Positions 34,836 through 43,835 are shown, counted from the first letter of the stretch. The stretch is DNA of 64,000 bases from VAZQ01 sp963725065 (GCA_963725065.1 CAVRXD010000027.1:1-64000), one strand, 5' to 3'. Notes: generated by a model from the letters alone, not told the origin. A program made the numbers and translations.

Positions 34836-35999
34836 ATGGACGCATTCGATCTCTACTCGCCTGCCATCGATGCCGATCCCTTTCCGTACTACGAAATCCT
34901 GCGCGAGCAATATCCCTGTTACTGGAGCGAGAGCGGCAAGCTCTGGATCCTCTCCCGCTACGACGACATCGTGCAAGCGGCGCGCGACTGGGAAACGTTC
35001 TCTTCCTCGCAAGGAAATATGATCGACGAGCTTCCGGGTCGTGCCGGCGCGACGCTCGGAACGACCGATCCGCCGCGTCACGACCGCCTGCGGGCGTTGA
35101 GCCAGGCCGCTTTCGCCCGCAAGAACATCGAGCACATCATTGCCCCGACGATTGAGATTGCCGACCGCGCGCTCGACCGCATCTGCGAGGCGAAAGCGTT
35201 CGAGTTCGTCAACGATTTTTCGAGCCAGATCACGGTCGGCCTGCTCTTCAGAACCATGGGTCTGCCCGAGCGCGATCATGCCGACATCAGGCGCAAGGTC
35301 ATCCTCGCAGTCTCCACCGACAAGACCGTGAAGGGCCGCAACCCGGAACATGTCGCCGCGTTCAAGGAACTCAGCGACTTCCTCACCGCCGAGGTGGCGG
35401 TTCGGCGAGCGAACCCCAGGGACGACCTCATCACCCACCTCGCCGAAGCCGAGATCGACGGCGACCGGCTCAGCGAGCGCGAGATCGTGCTCACGACCGC
35501 CACGTTCGTGATGGCCGGGGTCGAGTCGCTATCGAGCTTCATGAGCATGTTCGCGCTCAACCTGCATGACCATCCCGATGCACGGCGTCGCGTCGTCGCA
35601 AACGCGGCCTTGGCCGAGCAGGCGATCGAGGAGTCGCTGCGCTTCAACACCTCCGCGCAGCGCTTCAAGCGCGTCGTCATGCGCGAGGCTACCTTCCATG
35701 GCCAAACGATGCGGGTCGGCGACAAGGTTGCGCTCGCCTTTGGCTCCGGCAACCGCGACTGGCGGAAATTCCGCGACCCGGACGTGTACGACATCGATCG
35801 CAGACCCCAGGGCCATCTCGGTTTCGGCATAGGCAAACACTTCTGCCTCGGCAGTCAGATGGCTCGGCTAGTCACTGGGATGTCGATGAAGCGCTTCCTC
35901 GCGCGAGTGCCGGATTACCATTTGGCCGATGCCAACCTGTCCTGGAATTCGTCGTCTAACTTTCGCAGTCCGGTTGCGCTTCCCTTCTCAACGCATTGA
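34836..35999 (+). CDS. Cytochrome P450, 387 aa
   Basis: A soluble bacterial P450. The haem-thiolate Cys337 lies in FGIGKHFCLG, the ExxR motif is EESLR, and the I-helix reads MAGVESLSSF, so the acid-alcohol pair is Glu-Ser instead of the usual Asp/Glu-Thr. No ferredoxin or ferredoxin reductase gene is adjacent, so redox partners must be encoded elsewhere. The substrate is unknown; bacterial P450s of this size hydroxylate terpenoids, fatty acids or aromatics. It is divergent from thiL. Confidence 0.93.
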   Translation: MDAFDLYSPAIDADPFPYYEILREQYPCYWSESGKLWILSRYDDIVQAARDWETFSSSQGNMIDELPGRAGATLGTTDPPRHDRLRALSQAAFARKNIEHIIAPTIEIADRALDRICEAKAFEFVNDFSSQITVGLLFRTMGLPERDHADIRRKVILAVSTDKTVKGRNPEHVAAFKELSDFLTAEVAVRRANPRDDLITHLAEAEIDGDRLSEREIVLTTATFVMAGVESLSSFMSMFALNLHDHPDARRRVVANAALAEQAIEESLRFNTSAQRFKRVVMREATFHGQTMRVGDKVALAFGSGNRDWRKFRDPDVYDIDRRPQGHLGFGIGKHFCLGSQMARLVTGMSMKRFLARVPDYHLADANLSWNSSSNFRSPVALPFSTH

Positions 36000-36128
36000 T
36001 CAAGCTGCACTTATTCAAATCACGGACTCGTAATAGGCCCTGCCAGCTCGCTCACGTTCTTGTGCGTTGCAGCATAGCATTGTGCACCGCATTTAAGGGG
36101 CATCGAAACGTCAATATGGAGCTGTGAG

Positions 36129-36320
36129 ATGAAGACCCTTATCGTTTTTGCAGCGCTCGCGACCGCGATTGCCTCGCCCGCGCTGGCCCGTCCCGCCCAT
36201 CACCCCGCTCACCAGACCGACGGCGTCACGAGCGGCAGCCAATATCTCGGCGCCGATCCGGATGCCCAAGTCCGGTTTGACCTGCAGCGTGAATCCGGCA
36301 CCCGGAACGGCAGCTTCTAA
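36129..36320 (+). CDS. Small secreted protein, 63 aa
   Basis: ATG at 36129 follows GGAGCTGTGAG. Signal peptide MKTLIVFAALATAIASPALA, then a His-rich short mature segment (RPAHHPAHQTDGVTSGSQYL) ending RESGTRNGSF. It is similar in style to other tiny secreted proteins of Rhizobiales; the HHPAH stretch might bind metal. It is followed by a hairpin terminator. Confidence 0.6.
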   Translation: MKTLIVFAALATAIASPALARPAHHPAHQTDGVTSGSQYLGADPDAQVRFDLQRESGTRNGSF

Positions 36321-36345
36321 TCTCGCGTTCTGCCGGTCCGTTTGA

Positions 36346-36376
36346 AAGCCCCGGGCCATGGCCCGGGGCTTCTTCG
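36346..36376 (+). terminator. Rho-independent-type terminator
   Basis: The stem AAGCCCCGGGC-CAT-GCCCGGGGCTT is followed by a short T-rich run (CTTCTTCG). It lies about 26 bases after the stop of the 63-aa secreted-protein gene. Confidence 0.75.
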
Positions 36377-36399
36377 TCCGCCCAACTACGCCACTCAAA

Positions 36400-36415
36400 T
36401 GTGACGAAGCTCACA
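36400..36415. promoter_or_regulatory. Consensus CRP/FNR-family site
   Basis: TGTGACGAAGCTCACA matches TGTGA-N6-TCACA exactly. It is centred about 55-67 bases upstream of the candidate starts (36463/36475) of a small secreted-protein gene, a position suited to activation. A related near-perfect site occurs at 1568 and a perfect one at 1673, again beside small secreted proteins. Confidence 0.6.
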
Positions 36416-36474
36416 TACCGTCTCCGACGCTCGCTCTACATTGGGCATCGGGGAACAAGAACATGAGGCCCACT

Positions 36475-36669
36475 ATGACGAAGTTTGCACTCGCGCTCGG
36501 GATTGCTTTTGCAATCACCACGCCCCCAGTCACTGCTTGGGCTGGCTTCGATCCCCCCAATCAGCTGGCCGCACCGTTCTCGCCGAATGTGACGATCTAT
36601 CGACCGGATTGCTCCATCAAGGAGGATCCCTCGCACTGCGATGTCTCCGGCGGACGCATGAGAAACTGA
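36475..36669 (+). CDS. Small secreted protein, 64 aa
   Basis: ATG at 36475 has GAGG 7 bases upstream; an in-frame ATG at 36463 is the alternative. Signal peptide MTKFALALGIAFAITTPPVTAWA, then a short mature part with two Cys (RPDCSIKEDPSHCDVSGGR). Function unknown. It lies directly behind a consensus CRP-like palindrome. Confidence 0.55.
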   Translation: MTKFALALGIAFAITTPPVTAWAGFDPPNQLAAPFSPNVTIYRPDCSIKEDPSHCDVSGGRMRN

Positions 36670-36686
36670 GCCGGGACGGCCGAACG

Positions 36687-37175
36687 TCACCTGGCGGCGA
36701 ACTCGCCGCCGCGAAATCGCCGCGCAATCTGATCAAGCACGGCATTGACCATTCCAGTTTCATCCTTGTCGACGAAGGCGTTGGCGACGTCGACGTATTC
36801 GGACACGACGACGCGTGCCGGCACGTCGTTGCGATGACCAAGCTCATAGGCGCCGGCGCGCAATACCGCGCGCAAGATCGCCTCGATGCGTTTGAGTGGC
36901 CAGCCTTCCGCCAGTGCCTTATCGACCAGCGGATCGAGGCTGCGCTGCTCCCGCACCACGCCCGATACCACGTCGCGGAAGAATGCCGCCTCCGCCGGCA
37001 GGTACTGGGCGCCTTCGACCTCCCGCCCGATCCAATGGCTCTCGAACTCGGCAAGGATATCGTTGAGGCCTGTGCCCGCGATATCCATCTGGTAGAGGGC
37101 CTGCACCGCCGCGAGACGGGCGGCGCCGCGGCGATTGGCCTTGCGATCGTCTTTCGGGGCGCCGGGACGGCTCAT
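36687..37175 (-). CDS. nusB: Transcription antitermination factor NusB, 162 aa
   Basis: NusB binds boxA RNA with NusE (S10) in rRNA antitermination. Motifs ARLAAVQALYQMDI at the N-terminus and EYVDVANAFVDKDETGMVNA near the C-terminus are characteristic. The start overlaps the ribH stop by four bases (ATGA), the usual ribH-nusB coupling in alphaproteobacteria. The N-terminal tail (SRPGAPKDDRKANRRG) is basic. Confidence 0.96.
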   Translation of the reverse strand: MSRPGAPKDDRKANRRGAARLAAVQALYQMDIAGTGLNDILAEFESHWIGREVEGAQYLPAEAAFFRDVVSGVVREQRSLDPLVDKALAEGWPLKRIEAILRAVLRAGAYELGHRNDVPARVVVSEYVDVANAFVDKDETGMVNAVLDQIARRFRGGEFAAR

Positions 37176-37684
37176 GGTTGACCCGCGGCAAGGCGGCGCG
37201 CGAGCCGAACGAGCGAAAGCGCCGCACGCGCAGCGTCGCCGCCCTTATCGGCCTCGTCCGGGCGGGCGCGCGACCAAGCCTGGGCGTCGGTGTCGACGGT
37301 GAGGATGCCGTTCCCGATCGGGAAGCGGCGCGTGACCGCCAAGTCCAGCAGAGCGCGCGCCAATTCCTGCGAGACAATCTCGAAATGCAGGGTCTCCCCG
37401 CGGATCACACAGCCGAGCGCGACCGCACCTTCATAGGGCGTGCCCGAGCGCTGGGCGGCATCGACCGCGATTGCGATGGCGGGCGCTATCTCGAGTGCGC
37501 CCGGCACGCTCACGCGCTCCGAGGTCACGCCGGCTTCTTTCAGCGCGCGCGTGGCACCCGCGAGCAGTGCGTCGGCGATATCCTCGTAGAAGCGCGCCTC
37601 CACGATGAGAATGCGCACGCCCTCGAGATCACTCGTAGCGCGACCACTCGCATCATTGGCGCTGGTTCTGCGCGGCTCGGCCAT
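37172..37684 (-). CDS. ribH: 6,7-dimethyl-8-ribityllumazine synthase, 170 aa
   Basis: RibH condenses the ribityl-aminouracil with dihydroxybutanone phosphate in riboflavin synthesis. The family motifs VSVPGALEIAPAI, ALGCVIRGETLHFEIV and GNGILTVDTDAQAW are present. The start at 37684 (after AGGAGACGGGG) agrees with family length, with a short N-terminal extension. It is transcribed with nusB; ribE and ribD lie about 0.8 kb upstream beyond an opposing gene. Confidence 0.96.
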   Translation of the reverse strand: MAEPRRTSANDASGRATSDLEGVRILIVEARFYEDIADALLAGATRALKEAGVTSERVSVPGALEIAPAIAIAVDAAQRSGTPYEGAVALGCVIRGETLHFEIVSQELARALLDLAVTRRFPIGNGILTVDTDAQAWSRARPDEADKGGDAARAALSLVRLARRLAAGQP

Positions 37685-37805
37685 GAACCCCGTCTCCTGT
37701 CGAAAGTGGTGGTACCAAGCGAAGCGGGGCGGAAGCAAGGGAGCGGCCCGATCGAACTCGACATGCCATCGTGAAGAACCCGACGCGCTATGGCACAATC
37801 CGGGC

Positions 37806-38411
37806 ATGTCCTTCGCTGAATATTCAACGCTGCGCCGCGCCGTCCTCGTGGTTGCATTGCTCAATCTCGCCTATTTCGGCGTGGAATTCGCGGTCGCGCT
37901 TGCGATCGGTTCGGTTTCGCTGTTCGCCGACAGCGTCGACTTCCTCGAAGACGCGTCGATCAATCTGCTCATCTTCGTCGCCCTGACGTGGAGCGCGCCG
38001 CGCCGCGCCCTCCTCGGCATGGTGCTGGCTGGCATTCTGCTCGTTCCCGGTTTCGCCACGCTGTGGACGGCCTGGGACAAGTTCTGGCTGCCACTGCCGC
38101 CGGCTCCCATCCCGCTCACGCTCGCCGGCACCGGTGCGCTGGCGGTGAACCTCACTTGCGCGGTCATCCTCGCGCGTTATCGCGGCCATGCCGGCAGTCT
38201 GACCCGCGCGGCATTTCTGTCTGCCCGCAACGACGCATTCGCCAATGTCGCGATCATTGCGGCGGGCTTCGTGACCGCCGCGACGCTTTCGGGCTGGCCC
38301 GACCTCGTGGTCGGCCTCGCCATTGCGGCCATCAATGCCGACGCAGCGCGTGAAGTCTACGCCGCCGCGCGGGAGGAGCGACGCGCCGCAGTCGAGGAAG
38401 CCGCGCCGTGA
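37806..38411 (+). CDS. CDF-like cation-transporter membrane domain protein, 201 aa
   Basis: Four to six hydrophobic segments, with VSLFADSVDFLEDASINLLI resembling the SLxADSxHNLxD motif of cation diffusion facilitators and SARNDAFANVAIIAAGFVTA resembling the second metal-site helix. The cytoplasmic CDF C-terminal domain is absent, and the second His of the site is replaced, so metal transport is uncertain. It sits, oppositely oriented, between ribH and ribE. Confidence 0.7.
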   Translation: MSFAEYSTLRRAVLVVALLNLAYFGVEFAVALAIGSVSLFADSVDFLEDASINLLIFVALTWSAPRRALLGMVLAGILLVPGFATLWTAWDKFWLPLPPAPIPLTLAGTGALAVNLTCAVILARYRGHAGSLTRAAFLSARNDAFANVAIIAAGFVTAATLSGWPDLVVGLAIAAINADAAREVYAAAREERRAAVEEAAP

Positions 38412-38420
38412 CTGCCTTCG

Positions 38421-38460
38421 CTTGGGCGGCTCAATAAGCACTTGGGTAGCTCAATAAGCG
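38421..38460. repeat. Two tandem 20-bp repeats
   Basis: CTTGGGCGGCTCAATAAGCA is followed directly by CTTGGGTAGCTCAATAAGCG, 17 of 20 bases identical. They lie between convergent genes (CDF-like and ribE). No function is evident. Confidence 0.7.
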
Positions 38461-38477
38461 CGACCGCCGTCGCCGTG

Positions 38478-39083
38478 CTAGCGGCGCGCCATCAACCTTG
38501 CCGCGTAGCGCGCCATCAGATCGACCTCCAGATTGACGTGATCACCGGCGGCCAGCGCGCCAAGTGTCGTGACCTTGAGCGTGTGCGGTATGATCAGCAC
38601 CGAGAAGGTGTCGTCAGTCACCTCATTGACCGTGAGCGACACTCCGTCGAGCGCGACCGAGCCCTTGGGCGCGATGAAACGGGCAAGCTCTGCAGGCGCG
38701 TAGAAGGAGAACCGCGCCATGTCGGTCAAATCCTCGCGCGCCACCACTGTGGCAAGTCCGTCGGCATGGCCGGCGACGATGTGCCCGCCGAGTTCGTCAC
38801 CCACCTTGAGCGCGCGCTCGAGGTTGAGGCGCGCGCCTCGCTGCCAGGCCCCAACCGTGGTCACGCGCAGCGTCTCCGCGGCGGCATCGACGGCGAACCA
38901 GGCGCGGTTGCCGTCCCTTCCGCGCCCCACCACCGTCAAGCAGACGCCGCTGCAGGCGATCGATGCGCCGATGGCAATCGTTTCCGGATCGTAGCTGCAA
39001 GCGATCTTGAGCCGGGCCAGACCCTCGGCGCGCGGCTCGACGGCAACCATCTCGCCGATATCGGTGACGATACCAGTGAACAT
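38478..39083 (-). CDS. ribE: Riboflavin synthase alpha chain, 201 aa
   Basis: RibE dismutates two dimethyl-ribityllumazines into riboflavin. The two internally similar barrels are visible: MFTGIV...GASIACSGVCLTVV and the second with GGHIVAGHADG, ...GVSLTVNEVTDD. The start MFTGIV is invariant in the family. It is one base from the ribD stop and on the same strand, so the two are an operon. Confidence 0.97.
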   Translation of the reverse strand: MFTGIVTDIGEMVAVEPRAEGLARLKIACSYDPETIAIGASIACSGVCLTVVGRGRDGNRAWFAVDAAAETLRVTTVGAWQRGARLNLERALKVGDELGGHIVAGHADGLATVVAREDLTDMARFSFYAPAELARFIAPKGSVALDGVSLTVNEVTDDTFSVLIIPHTLKVTTLGALAAGDHVNLEVDLMARYAARLMARR

Positions 39084-39084
39084 C

Positions 39085-40203
39085 TCACATCCGCTCGAAC
39101 GTCTCGATCATGTCCGCCCCGACCGCTTCGCTACCAAGGGATTTGAGCCGCGGCGACTGAGTTAATGCGTAAAGCGGCAGTCCGTCGAGGGCATCAATCC
39201 CATCCGCTCCAACGGCCGAAGGCGAGCGCAGGAGCGTAGCCTCGTCGACTAGGTCGGCGCGCAGGAAAGCCGCTGCAACAATCGGTCCGGCCTCGACCAT
39301 CAGCCGGGTGATGCCGCGTTCGCCCAACAGCTTCAGCACGGCGGCAAGGTCGAGCCTGTCGCCTGTCCCAGGCACTCGCAGGACCACAATGCCCGCCGCT
39401 ATCAGCGCCTGTTCGCGCTCGCGCGGGGCCCCCTCGCCCGCCATGACCCAGAGCGGCGCCTGCCGCGCGCTGTGTGCCAGTCTGCCTCCGAGCGGCAGCC
39501 GCAGCATGGTGTCGAGTACGACGCGCACCGGGGAACGCTCTCCCATTCCCGGCAAGCGACAGGTGAGCAGCGGATCATCCGAGAGGACGGTGCCGATGCC
39601 GGTGAGCACGGCATCGTTCATCGCCCGCATGAGATGCACGTGCGCGGCGGCAGCTTCGCCGGTTATCCTTGCCGGCTTGCGTCCCGCCAGCGCGACCTTC
39701 TCATCTGCTGAGACGGCAAGCTTGAGCGTGACGTGGGGGCGGCCATCCTGAACGCGCCGGATGTGCCCGGCATGCGCCCGTCTCGCCTCCTCCGCGCCGA
39801 TGCCGACTTCGACCACGACACCGGCTTCCGCCATGCGCCAATGGCCGGCACCCGCGACCTCGGGATTGGGGTCGACCAGCGCCGAAACCACGCGCGCGAC
39901 GCTGGCCGTGATGATCGCGTCGGCGCACGGGGGCGTCTTGCCGTGATGCGAGCAGGGTTCGAGCGTCACGTACAGCGTGGCGCCGCGGGCTGCGTCGCCG
40001 GCATGCGCGAGCGCCTCAGTCTCGGCGTGGGGGCGCCCACCCGGCTGTGTCCAGCCGCGCCCGATGATGACACCGTCCTTGACGACCACCGCACCGACCG
40101 CGGGATTGGGCCAGGTACGCCCCCGCCCACGCCGGCCAAGCGCAAGGGCGAGCCGCATGAAGCGGCTGTCCTCCGCGTTGTCAGTTGGTTCGGCGATGTC
40201 CAA
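39085..40203 (-). CDS. ribD: Bifunctional diaminohydroxyphosphoribosylaminopyrimidine deaminase / uracil reductase RibD, about 372 aa
   Basis: The N-terminal cytidine-deaminase-like domain has zinc ligands in HAETEAL and PCSHHGKTPPCADAI. The C-terminal reductase domain has PVRVVLDTMLRLPL and LMVEAGPIVAAAFL. Together they perform steps two and three of riboflavin synthesis. The start is uncertain: TTG at 40203 is preceded by GGGGAG and leaves room for a divergent promoter, whereas the only ATG (40278) coincides with the start of the opposite gene. Confidence 0.93.
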   Translation of the reverse strand: MDIAEPTDNAEDSRFMRLALALGRRGRGRTWPNPAVGAVVVKDGVIIGRGWTQPGGRPHAETEALAHAGDAARGATLYVTLEPCSHHGKTPPCADAIITASVARVVSALVDPNPEVAGAGHWRMAEAGVVVEVGIGAEEARRAHAGHIRRVQDGRPHVTLKLAVSADEKVALAGRKPARITGEAAAAHVHLMRAMNDAVLTGIGTVLSDDPLLTCRLPGMGERSPVRVVLDTMLRLPLGGRLAHSARQAPLWVMAGEGAPREREQALIAAGIVVLRVPGTGDRLDLAAVLKLLGERGITRLMVEAGPIVAAAFLRADLVDEATLLRSPSAVGADGIDALDGLPLYALTQSPRLKSLGSEAVGADMIETFERM

Positions 40204-40277
40204 CGTGTTCAACTCCCCGCTACTCTCAGGCGACCGGACACCGGTTATACCAAGGTGCGCAACCCCACGGAGCGTCA

Positions 40278-41732
40278 ATGCTGATCAGCGGAAAAGAAAA
40301 GCTCGAACGCATGCGCGACGGACGGGCCATCTATATCGGGGCCGAACGGGTTGACGACGTCACCCGGCATCCCGCGTTCAAGAACGCCGCACAGACCATC
40401 GCTGGCCTCTACGATCTCAAAGCCGATCCCCAGCAGCGCGAGCTGTTCTCCTTCGAGGAGAACGGCGAGCGTTACGGCCTGCACTGGCTGCGCTGCCGCA
40501 GCCGCGAGGATCTGGCTCGGCGGATGCGCGCGATGAAGGCGATCGCCGACGCCACCTACGGTCTGATCGGGCGCTCGCCCGACCATGTCGCGGGCCTGAT
40601 CACCGGGCTGGCGATGAACCCCGCGCTGCTCGATCAGCTCACTCCCGGATTCGGCGAGAACCTCACGCGCTATTACGAATTTGCGCGCAGGAACGACCTC
40701 TATATTTCGTTCGCGGTAACCCCGCCCTCGGGCATCCGCAGCCGGGAGATATTCACCGGCGACGCGCGCGACGACCCGACCCTGCAGGTGATCACGGAAG
40801 ACGACGGCGGGGTCACCATTTCCGGGATGAAGATGCTGGCCACCGGCGCGGTGTTCGCCGACGAGGTGTGGATCGGCAACCTCACCGCCATCGACGACAA
40901 GCGCCAGAGCGAGAGCATCACTTGCGCGCTGCCGATCAACACCCCCGGTGTCTCATTCTGGGCGCGCGAGCCGTACGAGCGCCACGCCCGCCACGAGGCC
41001 GACTATCCGCTCAGCTTCCGGTTCGACGAGACCGACACGGTGCTGGTCTGCGACCGCGTCAAGGTGCCGTGGGACCGTGTCTTCCTCCACAACAATGGAG
41101 CGATGTCGCGGCGCATCTATATCGAGACGCCGGCGAACTGTTACCAGAACCAGCAATCGAACGTGCGGTTCTGGGCCAAGATGGGACTGATCGTCGGGCT
41201 CGCGAGCCGGATGTGCCAGGCGAATGGCGTGGACAAGATCCCGGCCGTGCGTGAGACCCTGGGACGGCTTGCCGCCCTCGAAGCGACCATCGGCGGTCTC
41301 GTAAACGGGCAGATCGAGGCCTGCGAGCAATGGCCCGACGGCTATGCAACGCCCAACCGTCGGATCATGTATGCGACCCTCAACTGGTGCCAGGAGCACC
41401 ACACCGAAATCATCGATGCGCTGCGCACGCTTGCGGGCGCGGCGCCGCTGCAGATGCCGGCGAGCATCGACCTTGTCGCAAACCCCGAGCTCAAGGAACG
41501 CTTCGAGCGCTGGTGGTCGACGCCCGCGCTCCACGCCGTCGATCGTCTCAAGCTCTACAAGCTCGCCTGGGACTTGATCGGTTCGGAATTCGCCGGCCGC
41601 CACATGCTGTACGAGCGATTCTACGCCGGCAATTCCATCATCGTGCGCAATCAGAGCGACCGCGAGGCGCCATGGGAGAAATTCCATGCCATCGTGGATG
41701 GCTTGCTGCAGCGGATCGAAGCCCCCGGCTGA
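40278..41732 (+). CDS. 4-hydroxyphenylacetate 3-hydroxylase-family monooxygenase (HpaB-like), 484 aa
   Basis: An acyl-CoA-dehydrogenase-fold FADH2-utilising hydroxylase. N-terminal region GRAIYIGAERVDDVTRHPAF, flavin region ARRNDLYISFAVTPPSGIRS, C-terminal VRNQSDREAPWEKF. HpaB enzymes ortho-hydroxylate phenols and need a separate flavin reductase (HpaC), which is not adjacent. Two Bug receptors and a deacetylase-fold hydrolase lie nearby on the opposite strand, so a role in aromatic or N-heterocycle breakdown is possible. The substrate is not assignable. Confidence 0.9.
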   Translation: MLISGKEKLERMRDGRAIYIGAERVDDVTRHPAFKNAAQTIAGLYDLKADPQQRELFSFEENGERYGLHWLRCRSREDLARRMRAMKAIADATYGLIGRSPDHVAGLITGLAMNPALLDQLTPGFGENLTRYYEFARRNDLYISFAVTPPSGIRSREIFTGDARDDPTLQVITEDDGGVTISGMKMLATGAVFADEVWIGNLTAIDDKRQSESITCALPINTPGVSFWAREPYERHARHEADYPLSFRFDETDTVLVCDRVKVPWDRVFLHNNGAMSRRIYIETPANCYQNQQSNVRFWAKMGLIVGLASRMCQANGVDKIPAVRETLGRLAALEATIGGLVNGQIEACEQWPDGYATPNRRIMYATLNWCQEHHTEIIDALRTLAGAAPLQMPASIDLVANPELKERFERWWSTPALHAVDRLKLYKLAWDLIGSEFAGRHMLYERFYAGNSIIVRNQSDREAPWEKFHAIVDGLLQRIEAPG

Positions 41733-41769
41733 CATTTTCCACCGGGTGCGCGAGGCCGCGTGCCCGGAT

Positions 41770-42750
41770 TCATTGCGCCTTGATGTCGGCCGCCTTGATG
41801 ATCGGCCACCACTTCTCGATCTCGGCCTTCTGGAAGGCGGCGAGCGCCTCCGGCGTCTGCTGCTCGCGCGGAAAGATCTCCTGCGAGAGATCGACGAGCT
41901 TCTGTCGGATCCCTGGATCGGCCAGGCTGCTCACGACAGCGCCATTGAGCTTGTCGATAATCTCCTTCGGCGTGCCTTTGGGCACCCACAGGGCGTGCCA
42001 GAAGGAGAAATAGAATCCCGGCAGGCCGGCTTCGTCGGTGGTCGGTAGTTCCGGCGCGGCAGCCAAGCGGTTTTTGGCAGTGACCGCGTAGGCTTTGATA
42101 TTGCCCGAGCGAACCTGCGAGAGCGAGACCGCCGGGGTATCGAGCATCACGTCGATCTGCCCGGCCACCAGGTCCTGCATGGACAGGCCGGCGCTGCGAT
42201 ACGGCACCATCTGGAAGCGAGCACCGATGGCATTCTGAAAGAGGATGCCGCCGACGTGGCTGGGGGTACCCACGCCGGAGTTGCCCTGCGAGACCTTGTC
42301 CGCGTTCGCCTTCAACCAGGCGATCAGTCCGATGAGATCGTTCGCCGGCACCGTTTTCTTGGCCACGATCAGGAACGGCTGGGTCGCGATCAGCGCAATG
42401 GGTTCGAAATCCTTCAACAGGTCGAACTGGAGGGGATAGATCGCGCCGCTCGCGACATTGGTCCCCCACTGACCGATGCCGATGGTGTAACCGTCGGGCG
42501 CCGAGCGCGCGACACGGCCGACACCGATGGAGCCGCCCGCGCCGGTAACGTTCTCGACGATGATGGGCTGGCCGAGGGCGGCGCGCATGCCCTCGGCCAT
42601 GATGCGCGCGATCACGTCCGTCGAGCCGCCGCTGGCGAGCGGCACGATCATGGTGATGGGCCGCGAAGGATAGGACTGCGCCGCTGCGCCGGCGGCGAGC
42701 GTAAGGCTCACGGCGAGCACGGCCGGGGCAGCGACGAACCGTCTCATCAC
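41770..42750 (-). CDS. Bug/TTT-family substrate-binding receptor, 326 aa
   Basis: The start follows GGGAGGAGTGTG. Signal peptide MMRRFVAAPAVLAVSLTLAAGAAAQ; Bug motifs YPSRPITMIVPLASGGSTDV, VIVENVTGAGGSIGVGR-like region, and FQMVPYRSAGLSMQDLVAGQ. It is a periplasmic receptor for a small organic ligand and is orphan (no TctA/B nearby). It may serve the adjacent monooxygenase pathway. Confidence 0.93.
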   Translation of the reverse strand: MMRRFVAAPAVLAVSLTLAAGAAAQSYPSRPITMIVPLASGGSTDVIARIMAEGMRAALGQPIIVENVTGAGGSIGVGRVARSAPDGYTIGIGQWGTNVASGAIYPLQFDLLKDFEPIALIATQPFLIVAKKTVPANDLIGLIAWLKANADKVSQGNSGVGTPSHVGGILFQNAIGARFQMVPYRSAGLSMQDLVAGQIDVMLDTPAVSLSQVRSGNIKAYAVTAKNRLAAAPELPTTDEAGLPGFYFSFWHALWVPKGTPKEIIDKLNGAVVSSLADPGIRQKLVDLSQEIFPREQQTPEALAAFQKAEIEKWWPIIKAADIKAQ

Positions 42751-42860
42751 ACTCCTCCCGCGACGATTGTTGTTTTCGGCAGCCTAGCCCAACGCATGAG
42801 GGGCCGGAAGGCGCGGAACAGTGCCCGTCTCCGCCCGGGCGAGAGCGTTGTCCGCGCCAG

Positions 42861-43835
42861 CTACTCCGGCGACTTGATATTGGCGGCGCGCACGAGCTCA
42901 CTCCACCGCCGAGTTTCACCTTGCAGGAAATGGGTGAACTCTTCCGGCGTGCTGCCGCGCGCCTGCGACCCGAGCGCCGCGAGCTGATCGATCGCGCTTT
43001 GCTTCTCGAGCGCCGCGCGGATCACTCCGCTCAACCGTTCGACCACCGGCCTGGGCGTCGCCTTGGGCGCAAAGATGCCGTTGAAAGTGACCCCGTCCAC
43101 CTCGGGATATCCCGCGTCCGCCATCGTCGGCACGTCCGGGAGGGTGGCAGCGCGCGCCTTGCCCGGCACCGCCAAAGCGCGCAGCTTGCCGCTCTGCAGA
43201 TGTTGCGCGGCGTCGACAAGCTGCTGGAAGCCGACGTCGACATGGCCTGCGATCAGGTCATTGATGGCAAGCGCGTTGCCACGATAATGCACCTCGGTCC
43301 AGGTGATGCCGGCCTTGAGCTTGAACAGCTCGCCGAGGAAATGATTGATGCTCGCGACGCTGCTGGTGGCAAGCGTCAGCTTGTTGGGATTGTTTTTCGC
43401 GTAATCGACGAGCTCCTTGACCGATTTGACCGGCAGCGACGGACGCACCAGCAACAGGTTGGTGGCGACCGCGAGCGAGCTCACGGGCGCGAATGCCTGC
43501 TCCCACTGGTAGGCCGGCTTGGCCATGGTGAGCGGGCCGAGAATGACCGGCCCGTTCGATCCGACCAACAGCGTGTGGCCATCGGGATCGGCGCGCGCGA
43601 CATAATCGCCGGCAATCAGGCCCGCGCCGCCGGGACGATTCTCGATCACGACCGGCTGACCGAGCGCATCACCGATCGCGGCCTGCAAGACGCGCGCGGT
43701 GACATCCACGTTTCCGCCCGGCGCATACGGCACCACCATGGTGATGGGCTTGGCTGGGAATCGCTGCGCGACGGATGGCTGCGTCAGGACAGCCAGGAAG
43801 AAGAAGCTGCTCAGGATAGAGCGCAAGCCACCCAT
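42861..43835 (-). CDS. Bug/TTT-family substrate-binding receptor, 324 aa
   Basis: The start follows GAGGAGGGACACA. Signal peptide MGGLRSILSSFFFLAVLTQP...AQR; Bug motifs ITMVVPYAPGGNVDVTARVL, VVIENRPGGAGLIAGDYVAR and HYRGNALAINDLIAGHVDVG. It precedes the other Bug gene on the same strand by about 110 bases. The two are paralogous but well diverged, so they probably bind different ligands. Confidence 0.93.
   Translation of the reverse strand: MGGLRSILSSFFFLAVLTQPSVAQRFPAKPITMVVPYAPGGNVDVTARVLQAAIGDALGQPVVIENRPGGAGLIAGDYVARADPDGHTLLVGSNGPVILGPLTMAKPAYQWEQAFAPVSSLAVATNLLLVRPSLPVKSVKELVDYAKNNPNKLTLATSSVASINHFLGELFKLKAGITWTEVHYRGNALAINDLIAGHVDVGFQQLVDAAQHLQSGKLRALAVPGKARAATLPDVPTMADAGYPEVDGVTFNGIFAPKATPRPVVERLSGVIRAALEKQSAIDQLAALGSQARGSTPEEFTHFLQGETRRWSELVRAANIKSPE

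Noticed and set aside
38084..39083. FMN riboswitch upstream of the riboflavin genes
   Set aside because: No RFN-type conserved blocks were seen near ribE/ribD or ribH.
41651..42919. 422-codon minus-strand frame overlapping the first Bug gene
   Set aside because: It is the wrong frame; the Bug protein with signal peptide occupies 41770-42750.
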